Shown: positions 47,915-57,743, counted from the stretch's first letter. The stretch is DNA of 64,000 bases from Cricetibacter osteomyelitidis (GCF_004340985.1 NZ_SLYB01000011.1:4335-68334), one strand, 5' to 3'. Notes: generated by a model from the letters alone, not told the origin. A program made the numbers and translations.

Positions 47915-48976
47915 ATGAAAATATTAACTTGGCCTGTGGTTGCAGGTGCTGCACTTGGTATCATTGCTCCTCTGCTAACCTATAATGGCAATCCCGGTAA
48001 TATGGGCTTCTGTGCGGCCTGCTTCCTACGCGACACAGCAGGTGCTTTAGGCGTACATCGAGCTGCTCCGTTACAATATATCCGTCCTGAACTCATCGGC
48101 TTGATATTCGGTGCACTAGCCAGTGCCTTTTTCGCCAAAGAATTTCGAGCCCGCGGCGGTTCGGCACCTATCACCCGACTTGTACTCGGCTTTTTTGCGA
48201 TGATCGGTGCCTTGACTTTCCTCGGTTGTCCGTGGCGGGCTTATTTGCGTTTAGGTGGCGGAGATCTCACCGCAGTCGCCGGTATTATCGGTTTATTCGC
48301 CGGAGTGGTTGGCGGTATTTTCTTTGCCAAACGCGGCTTTTCTTTAGGTAAAGCCGAAGTGCAAAGTACATCATCAGGTATGGTGGCACTGTTGTTTACC
48401 GCATTATTATTCGTCTTTTTAATTACCCAATTTAAAACCGGTGAAAACGGTGCTATTTTCTTCTCAGAAAAAGGACCTGGTGCACAACATGCTAATGTAT
48501 GGTTATCTTTAGGCAGTGGTTTATTACTCGGTGTGCTAATGCAAAAATCCCGTTTCTGCACCATCGGCGCATTTCGTAATTTTATTTTATTCCGCGATGC
48601 CCATTTATTAAACGGAGTGATTGCTTTGATTGTCTTTGCGGCAATCACTAATACCGCCTTAGGCCAATTCCATGTAGGTTTTGAAAACCAACCTATTGCC
48701 CACAATCAATACATATGGAACTTCTTAGGTATGGCGTTATGCGGCTTATGTTTTTCCCTTGGTGGCGGTTGCCCGGGTAAACAATTAGTACATATCGGCG
48801 AAGGTGATAACGATTCTGCACTGTTCGTTTTAGGTATGTTACTCGGTGCGGCTGCCGCACATAATTTCTCACTTGCCGCTTCCGGTGCCGGCATTACAGG
48901 CTTCACGCCTTATGCTTTGGCACTGGGTTTTATATTCTGTCTTTATATCGGTTTTACCAATAAAAGCACAACATAA
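47915..48976 (+). CDS. yedE: YedE family membrane protein, putative selenium or sulfur-compound transporter
   Basis: A 353-residue protein with about ten hydrophobic helices in two YeeE/YedE repeats. Conserved Cys motifs are FCAACFLRD (about 32-40), FLGCPWRAYLRLGGGD (about 102-117), KSRFCTIGAFRNF and GGGCPGKQLVHIGEGDNDSA; the paired form of these is typical of the YedE selenium-associated subgroup, while other members carry thiosulfate. The usual partner yedF/sirA is not adjacent. ATG 47915 follows CAAGGG. Divergent from tyrR. Confidence 0.83.
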   Translation: MKILTWPVVAGAALGIIAPLLTYNGNPGNMGFCAACFLRDTAGALGVHRAAPLQYIRPELIGLIFGALASAFFAKEFRARGGSAPITRLVLGFFAMIGALTFLGCPWRAYLRLGGGDLTAVAGIIGLFAGVVGGIFFAKRGFSLGKAEVQSTSSGMVALLFTALLFVFLITQFKTGENGAIFFSEKGPGAQHANVWLSLGSGLLLGVLMQKSRFCTIGAFRNFILFRDAHLLNGVIALIVFAAITNTALGQFHVGFENQPIAHNQYIWNFLGMALCGLCFSLGGGCPGKQLVHIGEGDNDSALFVLGMLLGAAAAHNFSLAASGAGITGFTPYALALGFIFCLYIGFTNKSTT

Positions 48977-48977
48977 C

Positions 48978-49009
48978 AAATAAGGCGTATCATTAGGTAC
49001 GCCTTATTT
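48978..49009. terminator. Bidirectional terminator between yedE and manA
   Basis: AAATAAGGCGTA (48978-48989) pairs perfectly with TACGCCTTATTT (48998-49009), 8-base loop. Confidence 0.87.
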
Positions 49010-49023
49010 CTGTTTGAATACGT

Positions 49024-50208
49024 TTACGGCAATTTTGCTACTACCAAATATCCGCCTTCAACACCTTCAATTTGATACTGCGTATCGGCACAGATAAACG
49101 CACTTTCACCTTGTTTTAGCTCAAGTGCGGTCTGTTTATCGAAAATTTTCACACAACCTTGCATTACGAATAAAATTTCCGCATTTTTAGCCGCACTTTG
49201 GTGTAATTGACCGACAGCATAACCCACATTTTCTAAAGCAAAATCTTTTGCCGGTGTAGGATAAGTATATTTTGCCTGCGGTGCGGGGGCAATAATTTGT
49301 GGTGCGATCTCCGTGCAATCCACTACTTTCAGTAATTCGGCAATATCCACATGTTTTGGAGTAAGCCCTCCGCGAATCACGTTATCGGAACAGGCCATCA
49401 GCTCAATGTTCTGCCCGCGTAAATACGCGTGCGGAATGCCCGCATCCTGGAAAATGCCTTCGCCAGCTTTGGTGTGCACAATATTGAATAAATAGAAACA
49501 CAGCAAACCCGCATCCAATTTTTCTTTGCGGATATCCATGGCTTCCATCGCGTAACACACCCAATAATCCGGATTATCTAACGGTAAATCCTTGCCTTGA
49601 TTTTGTTCAATAATAGGCAATAACCATTGTGCCAATTGAGATTGCTCCGCCTGCATAATATCGGCATAAAACGAATGTAAATCTTGATTGTTCAATTTAT
49701 CCGCAAGTGCGGTCAAAGACGGGCGGGTTTTCAGCGTATCAATAATTTTACTTTTGTTCTTAAAACCATGTAACAACCAAAAATCGGATAAAGCAATCAT
49801 CATTTCCGGTTTATGGTTATTATCTTTATATGTCCGCTTTGGATCCGTTAATGCAATCCCTGCGGCATTTTCTGCGGCAAAGCCGATTTCCGCTTGTTTT
49901 TTGGTCGGATGCAATTGAATGGATAAAGGCTTTTTGACATCCAGAATTTTCAGTAAATACGGCAATTCATCACCAAAAATTTGACGGGATTGCGAACCAA
50001 GTGCGGTCGGATTTTGTTGTAAAAATTCAACCAAAGATATATCGCCTTGTGCTGTTTCAAGCAACGACGGCGATGAACTATGCGCTCCCAGCCATAATTC
50101 CGCATAATAATCGTTTGATTTTTCAATATGTAACAAACTCGGAATATAATCCGCACCACCCCAAATATAATGCTGTAATGTGCCTTTCAATTTATAAAGA
50201 TGTGTCAT
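49024..50208 (-). CDS. manA: Mannose-6-phosphate isomerase
   Basis: A 394-residue type I zinc isomerase interconverting mannose-6-P and fructose-6-P. YIWGGADYIPSLL begins the cupin fold; PLSIQLHPTKKQAEIGF (about 94-110) gives Zn-binding Gln and His, NHKPEMM the Glu, and GIFQDAGIPHAYLRGQNIELMACSDNVIRGGLTPKHVD the catalytic block with His and Arg. It allows growth on mannose and supplies GDP-mannose precursors. Single gene, start ATG 50208. Confidence 0.96.
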   Translation of the reverse strand: MTHLYKLKGTLQHYIWGGADYIPSLLHIEKSNDYYAELWLGAHSSSPSLLETAQGDISLVEFLQQNPTALGSQSRQIFGDELPYLLKILDVKKPLSIQLHPTKKQAEIGFAAENAAGIALTDPKRTYKDNNHKPEMMIALSDFWLLHGFKNKSKIIDTLKTRPSLTALADKLNNQDLHSFYADIMQAEQSQLAQWLLPIIEQNQGKDLPLDNPDYWVCYAMEAMDIRKEKLDAGLLCFYLFNIVHTKAGEGIFQDAGIPHAYLRGQNIELMACSDNVIRGGLTPKHVDIAELLKVVDCTEIAPQIIAPAPQAKYTYPTPAKDFALENVGYAVGQLHQSAAKNAEILFVMQGCVKIFDKQTALELKQGESAFICADTQYQIEGVEGGYLVVAKLP

Positions 50209-50374
50209 TTTGCTGCTTCTCTCTCTGATTATTGCAATAATGGGATCATACCGTAATACGCATATCTTTCCAAAGCAATTTTATCATTTGTCACATAACA
50301 TCTCACCGTTGCCGGCATTGACATTTAATCGATCTTTGCAATAATTAGTCAACTTTATTTTATTGAGAAGCAAC

Positions 50375-51667
50375 ATGGCGAAGAAACCTGCAAAACAGAG
50401 CAAAAAATCGGCAAAAAATATTAATTTAGAATTAGACGTGCTAAGCAACGCATTCCGTCAACACTTTGCCGTCGGTGAATATGAAAAAGCCTTAGATGCC
50501 CTACTTAAAATACATAAACTGATCCCTGCCAGAGCTGATCCGCTCAGTGATGCATCAACCATCTGCATTCATTTAGAACGCTGGGAAGAATGTATTAAAT
50601 TGGCTAACAAGGCGTTAGCCCGTGATCCTGCTAATATTAACGCGTATGATGCAATGGCTCATGCTTACGGTTCAATGTCCGATTGGGAAAATTCCGGTAA
50701 AGCGGGATTAGAAGCCTTAAAATTGCGTCACAAAAAAATGTTAAAGAACAATCCGACACTTCCGCCGCTGCCGACTGATGTCCGCACACAAGGTAAAAAT
50801 ATTATTGCCTTCTCACTATTTGGTTCAAAATCTGCTTATATAGAACCTTCAGTGATGAATACGCAAGTGGCAAGAGATGTGTATCCCGGCTGGATACTAC
50901 GTTTTTACGTGGATGAAACCGTCAACGAACAATCCGTGCAACGCTTGCGTGAAAATGGGGCTGAAGTGATTTTAGTCGATGAAGAAACGAAAAAAATCCC
51001 GGCAACCATGTGGCGTTTCCTGGCATTAGACGATCCGCAGGCACATTTTGTGATTTTCCGTGATGCAGACTCGGTGATCTCACAACGGGAAGCCAAAGCA
51101 GTGAAAGAATGGATGGAAAGCGGTAAATTATTCCATACTATTCGCGATTCAGGATCTCATACAGAATTAATGCTGGCTGGTCTATGGGGCGCTATAGGCG
51201 GAGCGATTCCGAATATGCGAGAACAAATCGAAACCTATATGGCAAATACGGTAAAATTAGATAAACGCTTTGCCGATCAATATTTCTTACGGGATTATAT
51301 TTGGCGTTATGCCTGTCAAAGTCTGTATGCCAGCGACCGTTTATTCGGTTTTATGAACGCACACCCGATGGATGATCGTTTCTTTAATTATAAAATTACC
51401 CATATCGGTTGCGATGAAGCCACTGTGACTTTTAATGCACAAACCGAATTGGCACCGGGTACAGATATTGAGTGGAAATTATATACCCGGATAGTACCAC
51501 TGCTTAACGAAGATCTATCGTTAAATTATTATCCTGAAGAACGCCTTGTTTGCAGTTATCGGGATAAAGTCAGTGCCTCCGGTACGGTGACGGCAAATTT
51601 ACCGCGACGTTATGCCCGCGGGCTTGATGAAGGCAAAACCAGATTGACCGTAACAAAAGCGGAATAA
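50375..51667 (+). CDS. TPR protein fused to a glycosyltransferase-like domain
   Basis: A 430-residue soluble protein. A basic N-terminus (KKPAKQSKKSAK) is followed by two or three TPR-like helical repeats (about 20-120: YEKALDALLKIHKLIPA, WEECIKLANKALARDP). From about residue 140 there is a different domain: AFSLFG, YPGWILRFYVDE, ATMWRFLAL, FRDADS (229-233) and TIRDSGSHTELMLAGLWGAIGG. The Asp-Ala-Asp fits the DXD metal site of GT-A glycosyltransferases. No signal peptide. Acceptor unknown; a cell-surface sugar or protein is possible. ATG 50375; a TTG 12 bp earlier is less likely. Confidence 0.7.
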   Translation: MAKKPAKQSKKSAKNINLELDVLSNAFRQHFAVGEYEKALDALLKIHKLIPARADPLSDASTICIHLERWEECIKLANKALARDPANINAYDAMAHAYGSMSDWENSGKAGLEALKLRHKKMLKNNPTLPPLPTDVRTQGKNIIAFSLFGSKSAYIEPSVMNTQVARDVYPGWILRFYVDETVNEQSVQRLRENGAEVILVDEETKKIPATMWRFLALDDPQAHFVIFRDADSVISQREAKAVKEWMESGKLFHTIRDSGSHTELMLAGLWGAIGGAIPNMREQIETYMANTVKLDKRFADQYFLRDYIWRYACQSLYASDRLFGFMNAHPMDDRFFNYKITHIGCDEATVTFNAQTELAPGTDIEWKLYTRIVPLLNEDLSLNYYPEERLVCSYRDKVSASGTVTANLPRRYARGLDEGKTRLTVTKAE

Positions 51668-51737
51668 TCGCTTTTCATTCAAATAATAACCTTTATAATA
51701 GAGACATTTATTTCATTTAATAACATTAGGAAAATCA

Positions 51738-52925
51738 ATGACTGACATTAATGTTGTTCTCGCGGAACTCAAACGCGGTGTAGATGAAGTGCTTTCCGAA
51801 GCAGATTTAATCGAAAAATTAAAAGAAAATCGTCCGTTAAAAGTGAAATTAGGGGCAGACCCAACCGCACCGGATATCCATTTAGGACATACTGTTGTAT
51901 TAAACAAATTACGTCAATTCCAACAATTTGGTCACGAAGTGATTTTCTTAATCGGTGACTTCACTGGTATGGTGGGCGATCCGTCCGGTAAAAATACCAC
52001 CCGTCCTCCATTAAGCCGTGAAGATGTATTGCGTAATGCGGAAACCTATAAACAACAAATTTTCAAAATTTTAGATCCGCAAAAAACCCGCATTGTATTC
52101 AACTCTGAATGGTTGGGTAAATTAGGGACGGAAGGGATGATCCGTTTAGCCAGCAACTACACTGTCGCCCGTATGCTTGAACGTGATGATTTCAAAAACC
52201 GTTTTAGTAATCAACAACCTATTGCCATTCACGAATTTATTTATCCGTTATTGCAAGGTCACGACTCTGTGGCATTGGAAGCCGATGTAGAATTAGGCGG
52301 TACAGACCAGAAATTCAATTTATTAGTAGGCCGCGAATTACAAAAATCTGCCGGTCAAAAACCGCAAGTGGCGATTACATTGCCGTTATTAGTAGGTTTA
52401 GACGGCGAGAAAAAAATGTCTAAATCCCTGGGCAACTATATCGGTGTTACTGATGCGCCAAACGAAATGTTCGGTAAAATTATGTCCATTTCCGATGACT
52501 TAATGTGGGATTGGTATAATTTATTGTCATTCCGTTCATTAAGCGAAATCACACAACTTAAAACCGATGTAGCAAACGGCAAAAACCCCCGTGATGTGAA
52601 AATTTTGTTGGCCAAAGAAATTATCACCCGTTTCCACAGCAAAGCGGATGCCAATGCAGCTGAACAAGAATTTATCAACCGCTTCCAAAAGGGTGCAATG
52701 CCTGATGAAATGCCGGAATTTACCTTTGAGGGCGAAATCGGCTTGGCACAATTATTAAAAGAAGCCGGTTTAGTTGTCTCTACTTCCGAAGCGATTCGTA
52801 TGGCACAACAAGGCGGCGTAAAAATCGACGGTGAAAAAACCGATGATGTGAAAGGCAATGCAGCTAAAGGTACCGCGGTTTATCAAGTGGGAAAACGTAA
52901 ATTTGCCAGAGTCACTGTGAAATAA
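51738..52925 (+). CDS. tyrS: Tyrosine-tRNA ligase
   Basis: A 395-residue class Ic synthetase. The HIGH-type motif is HLGH (48-51) and KMSKS is in [12 protein letters not shown] (about 230). A C-terminal S4 RNA-binding domain spans about 330-395. The [17 protein letters not shown] block with the [15 protein letters not shown] sequence marks the TyrRZ subgroup found in Haemophilus. ATG 51738 follows AGGAAAATCA. Not in an operon with tyrR, and no T-box or other leader is seen. Confidence 0.96.
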   Translation: MTDINVVLAELKRGVDEVLSEADLIEKLKENRPLKVKLGADPTAPDIHLGHTVVLNKLRQFQQFGHEVIFLIGDFTGMVGDPSGKNTTRPPLSREDVLRNAETYKQQIFKILDPQKTRIVFNSEWLGKLGTEGMIRLASNYTVARMLERDDFKNRFSNQQPIAIHEFIYPLLQGHDSVALEADVELGGTDQKFNLLVGRELQKSAGQKPQVAITLPLLVGLDGEKKMSKSLGNYIGVTDAPNEMFGKIMSISDDLMWDWYNLLSFRSLSEITQLKTDVANGKNPRDVKILLAKEIITRFHSKADANAAEQEFINRFQKGAMPDEMPEFTFEGEIGLAQLLKEAGLVVSTSEAIRMAQQGGVKIDGEKTDDVKGNAAKGTAVYQVGKRKFARVTVK

Positions 52926-52980
52926 TTGATAAGATCGGGGCGTATTTCATACGCCCTTTTTGTTGTATTAGGGGGAAAAT

Positions 52981-53904
52981 ATGAGCAAAATTTGGGTAAC
53001 CGGCGATGCGGTAGTGGATTTAATTCCGGACGGTGATAATCATTATTTACGTTGTGCAGGCGGTGCTCCGGCAAACGTGGCGGTGGGCGTAGCACGTTTA
53101 GGCAGTTCAAGTGCTTTTATCGGGCGTGTGGGTTTGGATCCGCTAGGCCAATTTATGCAGGAAACCTTACAAGCAGAAAACGTGAATACGGATTTTATGA
53201 TTTTAGATCCGAAGCAACGCACATCCACCGTAATTGTAGGCTTAACTAACGGGGAACGCAGTTTTACCTTTATGGTTAACCCAAGTGCGGATCAATTTTT
53301 GCAAGTTTCCGACTTGCCGGACTTTCAGCAAGGCGAATGGCTGCACTGCTGCTCTATTGCCTTAATCAACAATCCTTCCCGTGAAGCCACCTTTGAAGCG
53401 ATCCGACGTATCAAAGCGGTTGGCGGTTATTTCTCTTTCGATCCGAATTTGCGGGAAAGTTTGTGGACAAGTTTCGATGAAATGAAAACAATAGTCAATC
53501 AAGCGGTTGCGCTTGCCGATGTATTAAAATTCTCTGAAGAAGAATTAACTCTATTAACGGATACAGATACCCTTGAAAAAGCCTTTGAAAAAATCACCGC
53601 ACTTTATCCCAATAAACTAATTATTATCACAATGGGGAAAGACGGAGCATTGTATCACCTAAACGGTAAAAAAGATCTGATTGTCGGTAAACCAGTACAA
53701 CCCGTTGATACCACCGGTGCGGGCGATGCCTTTGTAGGCGGTTTATTGACCGGTTTATCGCAAAATACCGACTGGCGGGAAACTGACACCTTAATACAAA
53801 TTATCCGCCAAGCCAATGCCTGCGGTGCACTTGCCACTACCGCAAAAGGTGCAATGGCGGCATTGCCGAATAAAGATCAATTAGAACAATACCTTGAAAA
53901 TTAA
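52981..53904 (+). CDS. scrK: Fructokinase (PfkB family)
   Basis: A 307-residue ribokinase-fold kinase. The N-terminal di-glycine motif is RCAGGAPANVAVG (24-36), and the ATP/anion-hole motif is DTTGAGDAF (243-251) with catalytic Asp249. NP-N-RE (FDPNLRESLW, 153-162) is typical of fructokinases. It phosphorylates fructose released from sucrose-6-P by ScrB, encoded next. ATG 52981 follows GGGGG. No sucrose PTS gene is adjacent, so uptake must be encoded elsewhere. Confidence 0.92.
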   Translation: MSKIWVTGDAVVDLIPDGDNHYLRCAGGAPANVAVGVARLGSSSAFIGRVGLDPLGQFMQETLQAENVNTDFMILDPKQRTSTVIVGLTNGERSFTFMVNPSADQFLQVSDLPDFQQGEWLHCCSIALINNPSREATFEAIRRIKAVGGYFSFDPNLRESLWTSFDEMKTIVNQAVALADVLKFSEEELTLLTDTDTLEKAFEKITALYPNKLIIITMGKDGALYHLNGKKDLIVGKPVQPVDTTGAGDAFVGGLLTGLSQNTDWRETDTLIQIIRQANACGALATTAKGAMAALPNKDQLEQYLEN

Positions 53905-53913
53905 TTTACGATT

Positions 53914-53993
53914 TTAACCTATAGCTTCTCCATAGGTTAAGCATACTCGGGCTACTTTGTAGCCCTAATTATAGAACAATGCTTAACCTATGG
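53914..53993 (+). promoter_or_regulatory. Tripartite repeat leader between scrK and scrB
   Basis: Segment 1 TTAACCTAT (53914-53922) can pair with segment 2 ATAGGTTAA (53932-53940). Segment 2, extended as CCATAGGTTAAGCAT (53930-53944), can instead pair perfectly over 15 bp with segment 3 ATGCTTAACCTATGG (53979-53993), enclosing an inner hairpin GGGCTAC/GTAGCCC (53949-53965). The two folds exclude each other. Neither ends in a T-run. This could be an RNA switch, a processing site, an operator or a tiny mobile palindrome. Confidence 0.6.
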
Positions 53994-54047
53994 TGAACCC
54001 ACGGCTTATGAAATTTGTCCCACAATTAAGATAAAAAGAGATTTCAA

Positions 54048-55505
54048 ATGATCATTTTCAACAACGGTAAATACAAAAGCATTCTCGCCGCAGAACCGGG
54101 CGAATTGGCAGGAGTGAAAAGTACGGTGGAATCCGACAAAGATTTCCGTCCCGTTTATCACCTTGCTCCGCCAACCGGCTTATTAAACGATCCTAACGGA
54201 CTAATTTTTGACGGCGAAAAATATCATCTTTTTTATCAATGGTTTCCCTTTGATGCTCTGCACGGAATGAAGCACTGGAAACATTTCATTACTCGTGATT
54301 TCCAACAATTCCAAACTGCGGATAATTTAATTCCGTGCGAATTATTTGAATCCCACGGCTGTTATTCCGGCGGTGCACTGCCTGTAAATGAGGAGCATTT
54401 TGCAGTTTTTTACACCGGCAATACCCGTCGTCTCTCCGACAATCAACGTGTACCGTTTCAAAATCTAGCGATTTTCCGCAAAGACGGCACTTTAGTCAGC
54501 AAACGTCCGCTGATTGAACAGGCTCCTAAAGGCTACACCGAACACGTGCGTGATCCCAAACCATTCTACACTTTTGAGGGCAAAATTCGTTTTGTATGCG
54601 GTGCACAGCGGGAAAATCTTACCGGCACGGCAATTTTATTTGAAATGGACAATCTCGATGACACCCCGCGTTTATTAGGAGAATTGACCTTGCCAAATTT
54701 CCCGAATGATCACGTATTTATGTGGGAATGTCCGGATCTGTTCAAACTGGGCGATAAAGATGTGTTTGTGTGGTCGCCACAAGGCAAATCCCGCGAAGCT
54801 CATCAATTCCAAAACAACTATCACGCCACTTATGCAGTCGGTGAATTAGACGGTTTAACCTTGAACAGCACACAAATTGCCGAATTGGATCAAGGCTTTG
54901 ATTTCTATGCCCCACAAACCTTTGCCGGCTTAAGCAACCAACAGCAAACCATTATGTTCGGCTGGATCGGTTTGCCGGATCTCAGTTATCCGACGGATCA
55001 ATATAAATGGCATTCAATGCTCACAATGCCCCGCGCTATTCGTTTACAAGGTGATCGTTTATATCAACAGCCAATCACAGAAATTTATCAAAATCTCACC
55101 GCACTTGAGAGCATCACCGTGGAACATCAGGCTGAAATTAAAGATTTAGACCGCGCTTATGTGACATTTAACGCTGAAAACCACCCGTTCAAACTGGAAT
55201 TATTCCGCAATGCAAAAGATCAAACACTCACGCTTTCCTATGAAAACGGTATGCTTTGTTTAGATCGAACATTAAGCGAACAAACCGAATTAATGGAAAA
55301 ATTCGGTACTCAGCGTTATTGCGAAATTGACAATTTACAACAAGTAGAAATCTTTTTGGACGGTTCCGTAGCCGAAATTTTCCTAAACAACGGCGAAAAA
55401 GCAATGACATCAAGATTCTTTATTGCTGATCGAGAAAATATTCTCAAAACCGACCGCACTTTGAAATTGGAAGTGGGATATCCTAAAGCGATTGATTATT
55501 TGTAA
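54048..55505 (+). CDS. scrB: Sucrose-6-phosphate hydrolase (GH32)
   Basis: A 485-residue glycoside hydrolase with the five-bladed propeller: nucleophile Asp48 in NDPNG (47-51), RDP at 168-170 (transition-state Asp) and acid/base Glu227 in MWECPD. A C-terminal beta-sandwich follows. It cleaves sucrose-6-P into glucose-6-P and fructose, feeding ScrK. It is cytoplasmic, with no signal peptide. ATG 54048 has a moderate site (AAAGAG). The 143-bp gap from scrK holds the repeat leader, which may set the ratio of the two enzymes. Confidence 0.93.
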   Translation: MIIFNNGKYKSILAAEPGELAGVKSTVESDKDFRPVYHLAPPTGLLNDPNGLIFDGEKYHLFYQWFPFDALHGMKHWKHFITRDFQQFQTADNLIPCELFESHGCYSGGALPVNEEHFAVFYTGNTRRLSDNQRVPFQNLAIFRKDGTLVSKRPLIEQAPKGYTEHVRDPKPFYTFEGKIRFVCGAQRENLTGTAILFEMDNLDDTPRLLGELTLPNFPNDHVFMWECPDLFKLGDKDVFVWSPQGKSREAHQFQNNYHATYAVGELDGLTLNSTQIAELDQGFDFYAPQTFAGLSNQQQTIMFGWIGLPDLSYPTDQYKWHSMLTMPRAIRLQGDRLYQQPITEIYQNLTALESITVEHQAEIKDLDRAYVTFNAENHPFKLELFRNAKDQTLTLSYENGMLCLDRTLSEQTELMEKFGTQRYCEIDNLQQVEIFLDGSVAEIFLNNGEKAMTSRFFIADRENILKTDRTLKLEVGYPKAIDYL

Positions 55506-55516
55506 TCCGGAAACAC

Positions 55517-55545
55517 AAAGTGCGGTAGAATTTACCGCACTTTTT
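55517..55545. terminator. Inverted uptake-signal terminator between scrB and nagK
   Basis: AAAGTGCGGTA (55517-55527) pairs perfectly with TACCGCACTTT (55533-55543), followed by TT and C, then TTT. It lies between convergent genes. Confidence 0.92.
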
Positions 55546-55553
55546 CTTTAAAA

Positions 55554-56468
55554 TTACCTCGTTAAAAACAACGCTGCCGCACCACGCACACCACCCGAAT
55601 CACCATGTATCGCTTTTTTAATCATCGGTACTTTAGCTGTACGCATTAAATGTTTAGGTAGGACTTTTGGCAGGGCATCGTAGAGATAATCGAAATTCGA
55701 CAAGCCGCCGCCTAATACTATTAAATTCGGATCTAATACAGTAACGATATTGCCCAATGAAATTGCACAAAGTTCCACAAAAAGTTCGACAAATTTTACC
55801 GCTCTTTCGTCTTGCTTGTAAAAGCGTTCGATAATTTCACGAGCTGATAACGCTTCGCCTTGTAAATCACGATATAACATTTCAAAGCCACGACCGGAAA
55901 GATAAGTATCCAAACAAGCTCGATTACCACAACCGCATTCATAAATTGGCGCTTTGTCCCAACCTAATAATTTCAAGGCATGATAATTTAACTGCATATG
56001 CCCTACTTCACCCGCCATGCCGGTTTGTCCGGAATGAACCTTGCCGTTAAACACTAAACCGCCACCAAAACCGGTACCAAGAATAAGCCCTAAAACAAAA
56101 GGGTATTGCTGATTTTCTTCATCCCATGCTTCCGATAAAGCAAAACAGTTAGCGTCGTTCTCCGCTCGAATTTCGCGCTCCAAACGTGCGGATAAATCCT
56201 TTAAAATCGGCTTGTTATCCGCTACACGGATATTCGTAATTTCGGCAATACCGGTTTCCTTATTGACAAATCCCGGAACACCCAAACCTACGGTACCTTT
56301 GCAACCGAATTTTTCATCAGCTCGTCGCACTAAATCAACAATGGTATTCAGCCAGTTTTCATAGCTGTCTTTCGGGGTATTTACCCGTTCGGAATATTGC
56401 TTTTCCAATTTTTCATTAAACACCGCTAATTCAATTTTTGTGCCGCCGATATCAAATCCATAAAACAT
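55554..56468 (-). CDS. nagK: N-acetylglucosamine kinase (ROK family)
   Basis: A 304-residue sugar kinase. The phosphate-1 motif is [11 protein letters not shown] (1-11), and the ROK zinc site is [30 protein letters not shown] and [12 protein letters not shown] match E. coli NagK (303 residues). It phosphorylates GlcNAc recovered from murein or host glycans; other hexoses are possible. Three ATG codons run in series; the third (56468) is best spaced from AAGGGG. It lies beyond a hairpin from the sugar operon and may have its own promoter. Confidence 0.85.
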   Translation of the reverse strand: MFYGFDIGGTKIELAVFNEKLEKQYSERVNTPKDSYENWLNTIVDLVRRADEKFGCKGTVGLGVPGFVNKETGIAEITNIRVADNKPILKDLSARLEREIRAENDANCFALSEAWDEENQQYPFVLGLILGTGFGGGLVFNGKVHSGQTGMAGEVGHMQLNYHALKLLGWDKAPIYECGCGNRACLDTYLSGRGFEMLYRDLQGEALSAREIIERFYKQDERAVKFVELFVELCAISLGNIVTVLDPNLIVLGGGLSNFDYLYDALPKVLPKHLMRTAKVPMIKKAIHGDSGGVRGAAALFLTR

Positions 56469-56538
56469 CATCATCCCCTTATTGATTAAAATTTTTATTA
56501 TTTTAACCGCACTTTTGTATTTTGTCTTGTCCTAAAAC

Positions 56539-56564
56539 AAAGAGCAAGAAAATTCTTGCCCTTT
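56539..56564 (-). terminator. Hairpin after the sugar operon
   Basis: AAAGAGCAAGAA (56539-56550) pairs with TTCTTGCCCTTT (56553-56564) with one mismatch. It lies 20 bp after the oxidoreductase stop on the minus strand. The following minus-strand sequence has only GTTTT, so termination may be partial and nagK could still be reached. Confidence 0.6.
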
Positions 56565-56583
56565 AGTTAATATTTTAAATATA

Positions 56584-57729
56584 TCAGATAGTTACCCAAC
56601 GTTGTTCTTTGCTGCTCCGTACAATAGCATCAACGATATGTACAATGCGTGCACCTTCATTGAAAGTGGCAAAGTCAGCGTGATCAACACCGATTTTTTT
56701 ATTATCACGAATAAAGCTGTAATATTTTAACAACATATTTTTGAACGCATCCGGCCATCCTTCAATATGACCGCCCGGAAAATGAATGCTTAATGCAATA
56801 TCTTTATCCGCTAAACTCGGATCATCTGAAATAATTTGATTTGCTTGTTCGCGATAACCGATTTTTAAATATTGAGGATTTTCTTGTTTCCAAGACAGTG
56901 ATTTTTTACTGCCGTCTACATTGAGTTTCAAATCATTTTTATGACCGGCACTCACTTGCGATACTACAAAAGAGCCTTTTGTACCGTCTTCAAACCGTAA
57001 TAAAATATTGGCATAATCTTCCGTCACAACCGGTTTTTCTTCAAAAGCCTGATCTTGCTTAGCAACACTGAAAGTTTCCTGATTTTTACTGACCTTACGT
57101 ACCGGATGTACAATGCTGAAATCAGCAAATACTGATGCGATTCGTTTCCCTGTGACGAATTGAACGGTATCACACCAATGCGAACCAATATCTGCCACCG
57201 TGCGGGATATGCCGCCGATTTCCGGTTCAATACGCCAGTTGTAGTCTGTATCAAATAATAACCAATCCTGCAAATAATGTCCGTGAACGGCAAAAACCTT
57301 GCCAAGTTCATCTTTCTTACACATCGCTCTTGCCTGCTGTACCATGGCAAAATGACGATAAACAAACCCGACACCGTGAACAATACCTTTTTGTTCAGCA
57401 AGCGACACTAATTCATCCGCTTCTTGCGGAGTCAAACATAATGGTTTTTCTGAAAAAACATGTTTGCCCGCATTGATAATTTTTTTATTAATCTCTGCAT
57501 GAATATGATTCGGCGTACAGTTATGCACGACTTGAATATCCGGATTTGCTAAAAAATCGTCAATACTGCCGTAAGCTAAAGGGATATTAAATTCTTTGGC
57601 TTTTTTATCGGCCAAATCCTGATTATTTTCGGCAATGGCAACAACTTCAACAAAACCTAAACGGCGGATTGCTTCAAGATGTGCAGCACCGATAAAACCC
57701 GTACCGATAATACCTGCTTTAATTCTCAT
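56584..57729 (-). CDS. Gfo/Idh/MocA family oxidoreductase
   Basis: A 381-residue NAD(P)-dependent sugar or cyclitol dehydrogenase. The Rossmann motif GTGFIG is at 9-14, and EKP at 94-96 carries the catalytic Lys. FVYRHFAMVQQARAM and DIGSHWCDTVQFV (GSH-x2-D type) build the substrate site. No signal peptide. In this family NAD usually stays bound while a sugar hydroxyl is oxidised. The TIM-barrel isomerase gene ends 14 bp upstream, suggesting the two act in one route through a keto-sugar. Last gene of the operon. Confidence 0.88.
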   Translation of the reverse strand: MRIKAGIIGTGFIGAAHLEAIRRLGFVEVVAIAENNQDLADKKAKEFNIPLAYGSIDDFLANPDIQVVHNCTPNHIHAEINKKIINAGKHVFSEKPLCLTPQEADELVSLAEQKGIVHGVGFVYRHFAMVQQARAMCKKDELGKVFAVHGHYLQDWLLFDTDYNWRIEPEIGGISRTVADIGSHWCDTVQFVTGKRIASVFADFSIVHPVRKVSKNQETFSVAKQDQAFEEKPVVTEDYANILLRFEDGTKGSFVVSQVSAGHKNDLKLNVDGSKKSLSWKQENPQYLKIGYREQANQIISDDPSLADKDIALSIHFPGGHIEGWPDAFKNMLLKYYSFIRDNKKIGVDHADFATFNEGARIVHIVDAIVRSSKEQRWVTI

Positions 57730-57743
57730 TATTTTCTCCTATA

